Under the pieces are notes generated by a model. It searched no databases, was not told the DNA's origin, and was given only the letters and a program-made list of their open reading frames with translations. The position numbers were made by a program, and so were the translations under genes. From positions 1 to 11,351 of the forward strand of contig PKZR01000466.1 in the NCBI GenBank assembly GCA_003133815.1: a stretch of DNA of 11,351 nt, in the 5' to 3' direction. Positions 1 to 6,231 of this stretch are shown piece after piece (position 1 is the first letter of the stretch; the number at the start of each line of letters is the position of its first letter). Source of the stretch: Limisphaerales bacterium. Lineage in GTDB: Bacteria; Verrucomicrobiota; Verrucomicrobiia; Limisphaerales; UBA11358.

Positions 1-20
1 GTAGGGAAACACCCCATATC
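1..20. promoter_or_regulatory. Semi-palindromic element, copy A
   Basis: Reads GTAGGGAAACACCCCATATC. It matches copies at 2981-3000 and 9585-9604 in the pattern GTRGGG, a short A-rich centre, then CCCCAT. It sits about 80 bases upstream of the transglutaminase-like gene, a reasonable place for an activator or repressor site. The rest of 21-99 shows no clear Shine-Dalgarno sequence and no convincing -35/-10 pair. The match was found by eye, and the binding protein is unknown. Confidence 0.45.
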
Positions 21-99
21 ACAGCAAGCTTTTCCAAGTCATCATGGTGTTGATAAGCGGAACGCTCTTCCAAAAATGAGCAGTCCGTGATCACTAATT

Positions 100-999
100 A
101 TGAACTGGAGTCCATTGAACATCACCGTCCGCGTCGGCTGCAATCTTGTTTACGAGACAACCGTGCAGACGTCCGTGCTCTTCGTCCTGAAACCGCGACT
201 GGAAGGCCGGGTGCTCGTGATGCAGGAGCGGCTGTCCTTCGGCATTGGTTTGCCGTCGTATGAATATCAGGACAGTCACGGCAACATCACCTATCGCTCG
301 ACCTTCATGCCGGGCAAAAATGAAATCAGGCACGACGCGCTCGTCGCGGTTTCTTCGCTGCCGGACAGCCGGGAGATTCGCGGCAATATCGTGCCGGTGG
401 GGCAACTGCCGCATGAGTTGCTGCGCTACACGCTGCCGAGCCGTTATTGCGATTCGGACAAGCTCATGAATTTTGCGTGGAACCAGTTTGGCCAGATTCA
501 ACATGGCCTGCCGCGCGTGCAGGCCATCTGCGACTGGGTTCACAACAACATCGAATACCGATACGGCTCCGGGCGTCCCGATCTTTCCGCGTCCGAAGTG
601 ATTGCGCGTCGTCACGGTGTTTGCCGTGATTTCGCCCATGCCGTAATCGCGCTCTGCCGCGCGTTTAATCTGCCCGCACGCTATGTGACGGGACATTTGC
701 CGGACATCGGATTCATTGATCCCGGCACGCCAATGGATTTTCACGCCTACTGCGAAGTCTATCTGGGGCAGGAATGGCTGACCTTCGACGCGCGCTACAA
801 TATTCCCCGGATCGGTCGCGTCAAGGTTGCGCATGGCGCGGACGCGGTGGACGGTGCGTTCGCGACAATCTATGGCGAGGCCAACCTGACGTATTTCCAA
901 GTATGGGCTTATCAAGTCAACCCGCAGCAGGTTTCCGTCGGCGACCCTGTTGATTTATCCAAACGGATGGATGGTAACCAGACAGTTCGTTTGAGCTGA
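100..999 (+). CDS. Transglutaminase-like family protein
   Basis: A 299-residue protein with a transglutaminase-like (papain-fold) core. The N-terminal part (about residues 8-110) resembles the beta-rich domain that precedes the core in bacterial transglutaminase-like proteins, with the typical opening RVGCNLVYET. The core follows at about 135-235. The catalytic triad is visible: Cys175 in HGVCRDFAH, His215 in MDFHAYCEVYL and Asp230 in LTFDARYN. Bacterial members are mostly uncharacterised and are thought to be cysteine proteases or amidases rather than true crosslinkers. No signal peptide or membrane segment is seen, so a cytoplasmic location is likely. The ATG at 100 is chosen because the family motif begins a few residues later; no good Shine-Dalgarno precedes it. 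The MlaA-hydrolase gene starts 14 bases downstream on the same strand, so the two are probably co-transcribed. The family is secure; the substrate is unknown. Confidence 0.9.
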   Translation: MNWSPLNITVRVGCNLVYETTVQTSVLFVLKPRLEGRVLVMQERLSFGIGLPSYEYQDSHGNITYRSTFMPGKNEIRHDALVAVSSLPDSREIRGNIVPVGQLPHELLRYTLPSRYCDSDKLMNFAWNQFGQIQHGLPRVQAICDWVHNNIEYRYGSGRPDLSASEVIARRHGVCRDFAHAVIALCRAFNLPARYVTGHLPDIGFIDPGTPMDFHAYCEVYLGQEWLTFDARYNIPRIGRVKVAHGADAVDGAFATIYGEANLTYFQVWAYQVNPQQVSVGDPVDLSKRMDGNQTVRLS

Positions 1000-1013
1000 C
1001 AAACAAATTACTC

Positions 1014-2984
1014 GTGAACAAATCTGGCAGAATAATTCTAATTGTTTTTGCACTGTACCTCGCATCGTTGACACATGCGCAGGAGTTTGCTGCGGACTTT
1101 ACAAATTCCACAGCTCCGGGAATTGTTGTCCTTCCAAAATCCGTTCCAGATCCAATCGAGCCGTTCAACCGTGCAATGTGGGCTTTCAATGTGGGACTGA
1201 TGACCGATGTCATCAAACCGACGAGCAAAGTCTATCGATTCGTCGTTGTGAAACCGATCCGCACCGGAATTGGAAATTTCGGAAGAAACCTTACTTACCC
1301 GGGACGGTTGATCAACAATCTGCTCCAGGAAAAATGGCGAGGTGCGCGTGATGAAACTTATCGCTTCGTTTGCAACACCACTGTCGGAATAATTGGATTC
1401 TGGGACATGGGAACGAAATGGAAGATTCCAAAATCCGACGCGGATTTCGGCCAGACGTTTGGCAAGTGGGGCTGGAAGCCGCAATGTTTTATCATGCTCC
1501 CGGTTTTTGGGCCGAGCAACGAGCGCGACACCCTTGGTCTCGCTGCCGACGCGGCCGCAAATCCGCTGCTCTACATCGCGCCCTATGACTTCGTCGCGAA
1601 CAATCCGCTGACATGGCTCGGTCCTTACACTTATTTCACCTACGCGGTCATGTATAACGATTTGTCCGACAGCGTGGGCGAATATGTGCGCTTCAGTCAG
1701 GCGGAAATGGATCCGTATTCGGAGGTTCAATATGCATGGACGTTCGCGCGGGCGAACCGCGTGGCGGATTTCCAGGCGAAGGGAAAACCGGACGAAGCCA
1801 CGCTCGAGACTATCGAATCTGTCTTCTTCACCTATCAGGACGCTGATTTTCCGGGTCACGGCAAAACCAAGTCAGCCTTGATCCCGGCGACGGGCCGGAA
1901 ATTGAAATTCACGTTTTGGTTGCAACCCGGAAAAGCGCCGTTGGTCTATATCGTTCCCGGCCTCGGTTCGCATCGTCTGGCCGAAAACTCGCTGGCGCTA
2001 GCCGAGTTGATTTACAATAACGGTTTCTCCGTTGTGAACGTCAGCAGCCCGTTCAATTCCGAGTTCATGGAAAATGCCTCCACCGCCGCGCTGCCCGCTT
2101 ATCTGCCTGCGGACGGCCACGATTTGCACGTCGCTCTCACAGAAATTGATCGTCGCTTGAACGGGCTGTATCCGGGCCGGTTGGGCGACAGGGCGTTGAT
2201 GGGCTATTCCATGGGCGCATTCGATTCGTTATACATCGCGGCCACCGAGCCGACGAACCAACCAACTGACGCGTTGAAACCTGGCGAAGGAGATTCGTTG
2301 ATCAAATTCGACCGCGTCGTCGCCATCAATTCACCTGTGAGGCTGGAGTATGGAATTTCCAAGCTGGACGAATTTTATCGCGCACCGTTGGAGTGGCCGG
2401 AGACCAACCGGGCCGATTACATTGAAAATACTTTTCTCAAGGTGGCCGTCTTGAGCAAGCTCACCCTCACGCCACGAGTCTCGCTGCCGTTTAACTCCAC
2501 CGAATCCAAATTTCTCATCGGCATGACGTTCCGGTTTATGCTGCGCGACATCATTTACAGCAGCCAGCGGCGGAACAATCAGGGCGTCCTGCAACATCCC
2601 ATCCATAATTTCCGTCGAGAGCCGGTCTATCAGGAAATCCTCAATTATTCCTACGACGATTATTTTGAGAAACTTGCGATTCCGTATTACGAATCCCACG
2701 GCCTTGGAACGAATGCGCCAGCGACACTGCAAAAATCCGGCGACCTGCGCACGTATGATGCAGGACTGCGCGTCAACCCGGACATCCGCATCATCGTGAA
2801 TGAAAATGATTTTCTTCTGGCCGATGAAGACCTCACATGGCTTCGCACCACATTTGCGGCGGATCAGCTGACTGTTTTCAATCGCGGTGGACACTTGGGG
2901 AATCTTGTCAATCCGACCGTGCAAAAAACAATTTTGGGAGCGCTGGCGGGTTTGAAACCAGCCCCGACCAAATTGAGCCGGTAG
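1014..2984 (+). CDS. MlaA/VacJ domain fused to an alpha/beta-hydrolase
   Basis: A 656-residue two-domain protein. Residues 1-22 form a signal peptide (hydrophobic 7-19, likely cut after THA), so it is exported; this supports the GTG start at 1014. Residues about 45-250 match MlaA/VacJ, with the signature DPIEPFNRAMWAFN (46-59), then NLTYPGRLINNLLQ and an FGQTFGKWG/MLPVFGPSN region. MlaA is the outer-membrane part of the Mla system, which extracts mislocalised phospholipids from the outer leaflet. Unlike the classical lipoprotein, no lipobox cysteine follows the signal. Residues about 300-645 form an alpha/beta-hydrolase: oxyanion region VPGLGSH (314-320), nucleophile elbow GYSMG with Ser399, probable acid in ENDFLLADED (Asp599 or Asp604) and His627 in RGGHLGN. 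Ordinary MlaA is about 250 residues, so this is a fusion more than twice that length. A periplasmic phospholipase or lipid esterase is inferred. No strong Shine-Dalgarno is seen. Confidence 0.88.
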   Translation: MNKSGRIILIVFALYLASLTHAQEFAADFTNSTAPGIVVLPKSVPDPIEPFNRAMWAFNVGLMTDVIKPTSKVYRFVVVKPIRTGIGNFGRNLTYPGRLINNLLQEKWRGARDETYRFVCNTTVGIIGFWDMGTKWKIPKSDADFGQTFGKWGWKPQCFIMLPVFGPSNERDTLGLAADAAANPLLYIAPYDFVANNPLTWLGPYTYFTYAVMYNDLSDSVGEYVRFSQAEMDPYSEVQYAWTFARANRVADFQAKGKPDEATLETIESVFFTYQDADFPGHGKTKSALIPATGRKLKFTFWLQPGKAPLVYIVPGLGSHRLAENSLALAELIYNNGFSVVNVSSPFNSEFMENASTAALPAYLPADGHDLHVALTEIDRRLNGLYPGRLGDRALMGYSMGAFDSLYIAATEPTNQPTDALKPGEGDSLIKFDRVVAINSPVRLEYGISKLDEFYRAPLEWPETNRADYIENTFLKVAVLSKLTLTPRVSLPFNSTESKFLIGMTFRFMLRDIIYSSQRRNNQGVLQHPIHNFRREPVYQEILNYSYDDYFEKLAIPYYESHGLGTNAPATLQKSGDLRTYDAGLRVNPDIRIIVNENDFLLADEDLTWLRTTFAADQLTVFNRGGHLGNLVNPTVQKTILGALAGLKPAPTKLSR

Positions 2985-3000
2985 GGTAATGCCCCATGGA
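2981..3000. promoter_or_regulatory. Semi-palindromic element, copy B
   Basis: Reads GTAGGGTAATGCCCCATGGA, the same frame of GTAGGG, AA and CCCCAT as copy A. It overlaps the stop codon (2982-2984) of the MlaA-hydrolase gene and lies about 52 bases upstream of the lipoprotein ATG. It could drive or modulate a promoter for the lipoprotein and membrane-protein pair. It is less palindromic than the copy at 9585. The site is inferred from the three-way resemblance only. Confidence 0.38.
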
Positions 3001-3051
3001 AGAGTTCACGCCAACCGGTTAATTTCTTCAAAGAAAGAATATAAATCCAAC

Positions 3052-3219
3052 ATGAAAATAATTCTGTTTATAACCGGCATGATAACCCTCCTCACCACCA
3101 GCGGATGTCTTGTTGATGACGGCGGCGGACGCCGGCACGGGGGATATGAACGTCACGATGCGGTCGTCGTGGGGCCTCCAGTTCTCGTGGTGCGACCGCC
3201 GGAAGTCATCGTGCGGTAG
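3052..3219 (+). CDS. Small putative lipoprotein
   Basis: A 55-residue protein starting at the ATG at 3052. An upstream in-frame ATG at 2989 would add 21 residues before the signal sequence, so the inner start is preferred. It begins with MKIILF, has a hydrophobic stretch, and then the lipobox-like TSGC with Cys19, so it is predicted to be lipidated after signal peptidase II cleavage. The mature part is tiny: a Gly/Arg/His-rich linker followed by a Val/Pro-rich tail (VVVGPPVLVVRPPEVIV). Similar short lipoproteins are common in diderm bacteria and have no known function. A weak purine-rich stretch (AAAGAAAG, 3030-3037) precedes the start. The membrane-protein gene begins 9 bases after the stop, so the two form a likely pair. 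Confidence 0.65.
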   Translation: MKIILFITGMITLLTTSGCLVDDGGGRRHGGYERHDAVVVGPPVLVVRPPEVIVR

Positions 3220-3228
3220 TTTGAGTTC

Positions 3229-3879
3229 GTGACGAAAATGTCCGACAGAAAGATTCCATTAACCGCCAAAGTGGCCGTCACCGCCTTTCTTGCCGTGCTT
3301 GTTCCGGTCTATCTGCATGCCTATGGGCCGACTAATTTTTTATGGTTTTGTGACGCCTCGCTCATTCTCACGGTGGCGGGCATGTGGCTGGAAAGTCCGA
3401 TTCTCGTGAGCATGTGCGCCGTGGGAATCCTGCTACCGCAATGCCTCTGGCTCGCGGACTTTGGCGTCAACCTGCTGGGGTTTCATTTTCTGAACCTGAC
3501 CAGTTATATGTTCGACCCCGCGCTGCCGCTGTTCACTCGTGCGATTTCGCTGTTTCACGGCTGGCTTCCCATGCTTCTCGTCTGGCTCCTGTTCCGACTT
3601 GGCTATGACCGGCGGGCTTTACCCGCGTGGACTGTGGTGGCCACAGGTCTGGGCTTCATTTGCTATCTTTTCACTCCGCCCGCCGGAGCGCATCCGGCCA
3701 ATCCAAATGTCCCTATTAATATAAATTATCTTTACGGATTCAATGACCGGCAGCCGCAACACTGGATCAACCAAAATCTTTATGTCATCCTGTGGCTGGG
3801 CGTGCTATGGCTCGCGGCTTTTCTCCCCACCCATATGGTATTGTGTAAAATCTTCGCTTCAAAGACGCAGCCACGTTAA
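3229..3879 (+). CDS. Six-helix integral membrane protein, function unknown
   Basis: A 216-residue hydrophobic protein with about six predicted membrane helices, near residues 11-30, 36-52, 57-75, 104-124, 132-149 and 183-207. Notable polar motifs at helix ends are YGPTNFLWFCD (32-42), FTPPAGAHPANPN (148-160) and an Asn/Gln-rich stretch NINYLYGFNDRQPQHWINQN (164-183). These motifs look like those of a conserved uncharacterised inner-membrane family; I cannot assign a function. The start could be the GTG at 3229 or the ATG at 3238 three codons later; both keep the first helix intact. It follows the small lipoprotein by 9 bases and is the last gene of the left + strand group. No enzyme or transporter signature is seen. 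Confidence 0.75.
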   Translation: MTKMSDRKIPLTAKVAVTAFLAVLVPVYLHAYGPTNFLWFCDASLILTVAGMWLESPILVSMCAVGILLPQCLWLADFGVNLLGFHFLNLTSYMFDPALPLFTRAISLFHGWLPMLLVWLLFRLGYDRRALPAWTVVATGLGFICYLFTPPAGAHPANPNVPININYLYGFNDRQPQHWINQNLYVILWLGVLWLAAFLPTHMVLCKIFASKTQPR

Positions 3880-3933
3880 ACACGCTGGGCAAAGCTGCGC
3901 GGAATTAGGATACAAGTTGGAAATCGAGCAGGT

Positions 3934-4131
3934 TCAGCCTATAGGTGATCTTTGAAGAGCGCGAATGTTCCACCATGATTTTTGGTTTGGATGAATCCGT
4001 CCAAACGCCCAGTTTTTAAGTATGTACAAACTCACACCGAGTTTCGCAGCAAGGATGTTTTTGCCGTTTTGTTGCCTAAACGATGAAAGAAAAACGATTG
4101 TTGTTTTTGACAAATCAAAGGAGAATATCAT
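3934..4131 (-). pseudogene. Possible remnant of a small XRE-like HTH regulator
   Basis: A 65-codon reading frame in the otherwise empty 3880-4143 interval. Its C-terminal half resembles the short Cro/C1-type HTH proteins whose consensus is LGVS-x2-TL-x-NWE-x-GR-x2-P-x4-W-x-I-x2-FL: here AAKLGVSLYILKNWAFGRIH is followed by P-x4-WW-x-I-x-AL. The usual Glu after NW is Ala. The N-terminal half (MIFSFDLSKTTIVFLSSF) does not look like the family's first helix, so the frame may be a decayed or frame-disrupted copy. Its ATG (4131) lies next to the GH39 gene start on the other strand, leaving almost no room for its own promoter. It could also be chance. The family resemblance is from memory and was not searched. 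Confidence 0.35.
4117..4123 (+). promoter_or_regulatory. Shine-Dalgarno-like AAAGGAG with poor spacing to GH39 starts
   Basis: AAAGGAG is the best ribosome-binding sequence ahead of the GH39 gene, but it lies 20 bases from the GTG at 4144 and 32 from the ATG at 4156. The only in-frame codon at normal spacing is an ATT at 4135, a very rare start. Either the gene uses an unusual start or spacing, or this stretch is a purine run with no such role. Confidence 0.3.
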
Positions 4132-4143
4132 CCAATTTCATTA

Positions 4144-5775
4144 GTGGTTTATTTGATGAGCAATTCCATTAAATTGTCTTGGCAGATTTTCATCTGCCTT
4201 GTTGCGGGTGTCATGTTGGTTGAGTGGAATGCAATTGCTGGCGATATCGTTGCTGCTCCCATTCGCAACATCTCCGCCGACTGGCAAAACATTCAAGGCC
4301 CGCATTCGGAATTATTTCACGGGTGCATCGGAGCGGGACGCGCGGCGGAAGGGTTGCGCGCCGACTGGCAGCGACAATTGCAAATGTGCCAGGACGAAAT
4401 CGGTTTCAAATCCATCCGCTTTCATGGACTGCTGTGCGATGACATGGGCACCTACTCTGAAACCAAGGACGGCAAGCCACGCCACAATTTTCAATACATT
4501 GACCAGCTTTATGACGCGCTTCTGGCGATGAAAATCAAACCGTTTGTGGAAATCAGTTTCATGCCGGATGAGCTCGCGAGCGGCAATCAAACCATTTTTT
4601 GGTGGAAGGCAAATGTCACGCCGCCAAAATCCTGGGACAAATGGGATGATTTGGTCAAAGACCTCGTCGCGCACTGGACTGCGCGTTACGGCGCTGATGA
4701 AGTGAAGCGTTGGAATTTTGAAATCTGGAACGAGGCGGATTATCCCGCGTTTTTTGCACCGCATGACCCGAAACACCGACGCGCCGAGTATTTTCACCTA
4801 TACGCGCACACGGCGGCGGACATAAAAAGTGTGAATGCAAATTATTCCGTCGGCGGCCCGGCAGGTTCGCAGACCATTTGGATTCAGCCACTGATCGAAT
4901 TCTGCCGTACCAATCATTCGCCGCTGGATTTCATCAGCTTTCACACTTATGGCCTCGGAAGCGGCACCAGCGGCTTGGACGAAAACGGCGACCAATTTCT
5001 TTACCTCGGCAATAATCTGCATGCGCCCGCTGACACCATGGCGACCGGGCGTAAACTGGTGGACGAAACCACCCGCACGAATCTGCCAATTCATGTCACC
5101 GAATGGAGCGCGTCCTACTCGCCGCGCGATCCGATCCACGATTCCTATTTTTCTGCTCCGTATATTTTGGAGCAATTCAAGCACGCGGAACACGGAATCG
5201 CCTCCATGTCATATTGGACTTTCACCGACATTTTCGAGGAAAATGGACCGCCAATGACGCCTTTTCACGGCGGCTTCGGACTGCTGAATTTTCAAGGCAT
5301 AAAAAAACCAGCGTATTTTGCGTATCAATTCATGAATCAGATCGGCGCGACGGAGTTGAAAAACAGCGATCAGCAGTCGTGGATCTGTCGCGATAAAATA
5401 GGCGGCGCACAAATTTTATTATGGGATTTGACCCGCTTGGCTGACGCGACTGTTCCCAATCAGACAGTGTTTCGCAAATTGCAACCGGCCAAGTCAAAGG
5501 GCAGCGTGGAAGTGAATTTGGTAAATGTGCCGCCGGGAAATTATATGCTTACGTTGCGGGAGATTGGGTTTGAAAAAAACGATGCCTATTCGGCCTATTT
5601 GGAAATGAATTCTCCATCGCAATTAACCCGTGCCCAGGAAGCAAAATTGCGCTCCGTCGCGAGCGGTCAGCCGGAATTTGAGCGTGATGTGAAAATTGGT
5701 GCGGATGGAAAATTCAGCGCGACACTGCCGCTGCGTCAAAATGACGTGCTACTGCTCACTTTGACGCGGCGATGA
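4144..5775 (+). CDS. Secreted glycoside hydrolase family 39 (beta-xylosidase-like)
   Basis: A 543-residue GH39-type enzyme, a clan A (beta/alpha)8-barrel retaining glycosidase; known members are beta-xylosidases and alpha-L-iduronidases. Numbered from the GTG at 4144, a signal peptide or N-terminal anchor spans about 10-33. The barrel has FKSIRFHGLLCDDMGTYSE (88-106), the acid/base Glu197 in FEIWNEADY and the nucleophile Glu320 in IHVTEWSASY. A conserved family segment, SYWTFTDIFEENG, follows at 356-368 and the barrel closes near 400. About 410-543 form a beta-rich C-terminal domain. The protein probably acts in the periplasm or outside the cell on plant-type xylosides or related glycosides. 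The start is uncertain: the ATG at 4156 gives a cleaner signal peptide. The gene is monocistronic and converges with the ACP operon. Catalytic residues look intact; the substrate is not certain. Confidence 0.88.
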   Translation: MVYLMSNSIKLSWQIFICLVAGVMLVEWNAIAGDIVAAPIRNISADWQNIQGPHSELFHGCIGAGRAAEGLRADWQRQLQMCQDEIGFKSIRFHGLLCDDMGTYSETKDGKPRHNFQYIDQLYDALLAMKIKPFVEISFMPDELASGNQTIFWWKANVTPPKSWDKWDDLVKDLVAHWTARYGADEVKRWNFEIWNEADYPAFFAPHDPKHRRAEYFHLYAHTAADIKSVNANYSVGGPAGSQTIWIQPLIEFCRTNHSPLDFISFHTYGLGSGTSGLDENGDQFLYLGNNLHAPADTMATGRKLVDETTRTNLPIHVTEWSASYSPRDPIHDSYFSAPYILEQFKHAEHGIASMSYWTFTDIFEENGPPMTPFHGGFGLLNFQGIKKPAYFAYQFMNQIGATELKNSDQQSWICRDKIGGAQILLWDLTRLADATVPNQTVFRKLQPAKSKGSVEVNLVNVPPGNYMLTLREIGFEKNDAYSAYLEMNSPSQLTRAQEAKLRSVASGQPEFERDVKIGADGKFSATLPLRQNDVLLLTLTRR

Positions 5776-5799
5776 TTTTTAAGGAATCGTCCAAAATAA

Positions 5800-5818
5800 A
5801 TACTGTTTGTAACAGTAT
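5800..5818 (-). terminator. Hairpin with U-rich tail, likely end of the ACP operon
   Basis: A perfect 8-bp inverted repeat, ATACTGTT/AACAGTAT, with a 3-base loop. Read on the - strand the stem is followed directly by TTATTTT, as in a factor-independent terminator for the operon ending at 5954. On the + strand no T-run follows, so it fits the GH39 transcript less well. The stem has only two G-C pairs and is weak. Because it is perfectly symmetrical it could instead be an operator. The rest of 5776-5953 shows no gene. Confidence 0.4.
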
Positions 5819-5953
5819 GCGTCGCTTTCGGTATTTGAATTGGAGTGTTTGCTGGCGTGCGAAAAAAGTTATGCGCTCACAGAATGTGAACGACTGCGCT
5901 TTGGAAAGCAATGGGTTCGCGAACCTCCAAATTTCCACAGACGGGACAGATTT

Positions 5954-6211
5954 TCATCGGCTTTCAATGGCGGCAGCAATGCTGTTGACGGTTTGCATTG
6001 TCTTGCGTGCGACTTCCGTGTCTGAAATTTTCAGTCCGTAATTTTTGTCAAGTGCCACAACAAGCTGTAGTGCATCCACCGAATCCAGGCCCAGGCTGCC
6101 CGGTCCGAACAGTGCCTGATCATCTGCAATTTCCCCCGCGTTGATTTTCAGCATCAGGTTTTCGACAAGCATCTGCTTGATCTGCTCCTTGAGTTCAGTT
6201 GAATCGTTCAT
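5954..6211 (-). CDS. Acyl carrier protein
   Basis: An 85-residue four-helix carrier protein. The 4'-phosphopantetheine attachment residue is Ser44 in LGLDSVDALQL, preceded by the loop DQALFGPGS. The sequence around it (GLDSVDALQLVVALDKNYGL) is closer to the carrier proteins of aryl-polyene-type and other specialised type II systems than to housekeeping AcpP, which usually has ADSLDTVELVM. It would carry the growing acyl or polyketide chain for the two ketosynthase-fold proteins upstream. The ATG at 6211 is chosen because the frame upstream lies inside the neighbouring gene and has no ACP similarity. It begins 20 bases after the KS-like gene ends, has no clear Shine-Dalgarno and is the last gene of the - strand operon. 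A phosphopantetheinyl transferase must be supplied from elsewhere. Confidence 0.92.
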   Translation of the reverse strand: MNDSTELKEQIKQMLVENLMLKINAGEIADDQALFGPGSLGLDSVDALQLVVALDKNYGLKISDTEVARKTMQTVNSIAAAIESR

Positions 6212-6231
6212 CGTAAAAGAAAAACTGTAAT

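Noticed and set aside
44..79. 11-codon mini-ORF upstream of the first gene
   Set aside because: It has no Shine-Dalgarno, no regulatory peptide features and is short enough to occur by chance.
94..915. 273-codon open frame on the - strand
   Set aside because: It is antisense to the transglutaminase-like gene, whose catalytic motifs are intact. The opposite frame has no recognisable domain, so it is a shadow of codon bias.
1038..1859. 273-codon open frame on the - strand
   Set aside because: It lies opposite the conserved MlaA domain and has no family resemblance.
2331..2924. 197-codon open frame on the - strand
   Set aside because: It is antisense to the hydrolase half of the fusion gene, with no domain or ribosome-binding site.
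3985..4017. GTTTGGA/TCCAAAC hairpin followed by a T-run, as terminator of the membrane-protein gene
   Set aside because: The loop is 8 bases, the stem is weak, the T-run is 6 bases away, and it falls inside the possible HTH remnant. The evidence is too thin to list as a feature.
5800..5818. LexA/SOS-box reading of ATACTGTT-N3-AACAGTAT
   Set aside because: The E. coli-type LexA box needs CTGT and ACAG 8 bases apart; here they are 5 apart and no promoter follows. A terminator with a U-rich tail on the - strand fits better.
5772..6041. 89-codon + strand frame after the GH39 gene
   Set aside because: It overlaps the ACP gene on the other strand, contains the 5800-5818 hairpin and has no resemblance to a known protein.
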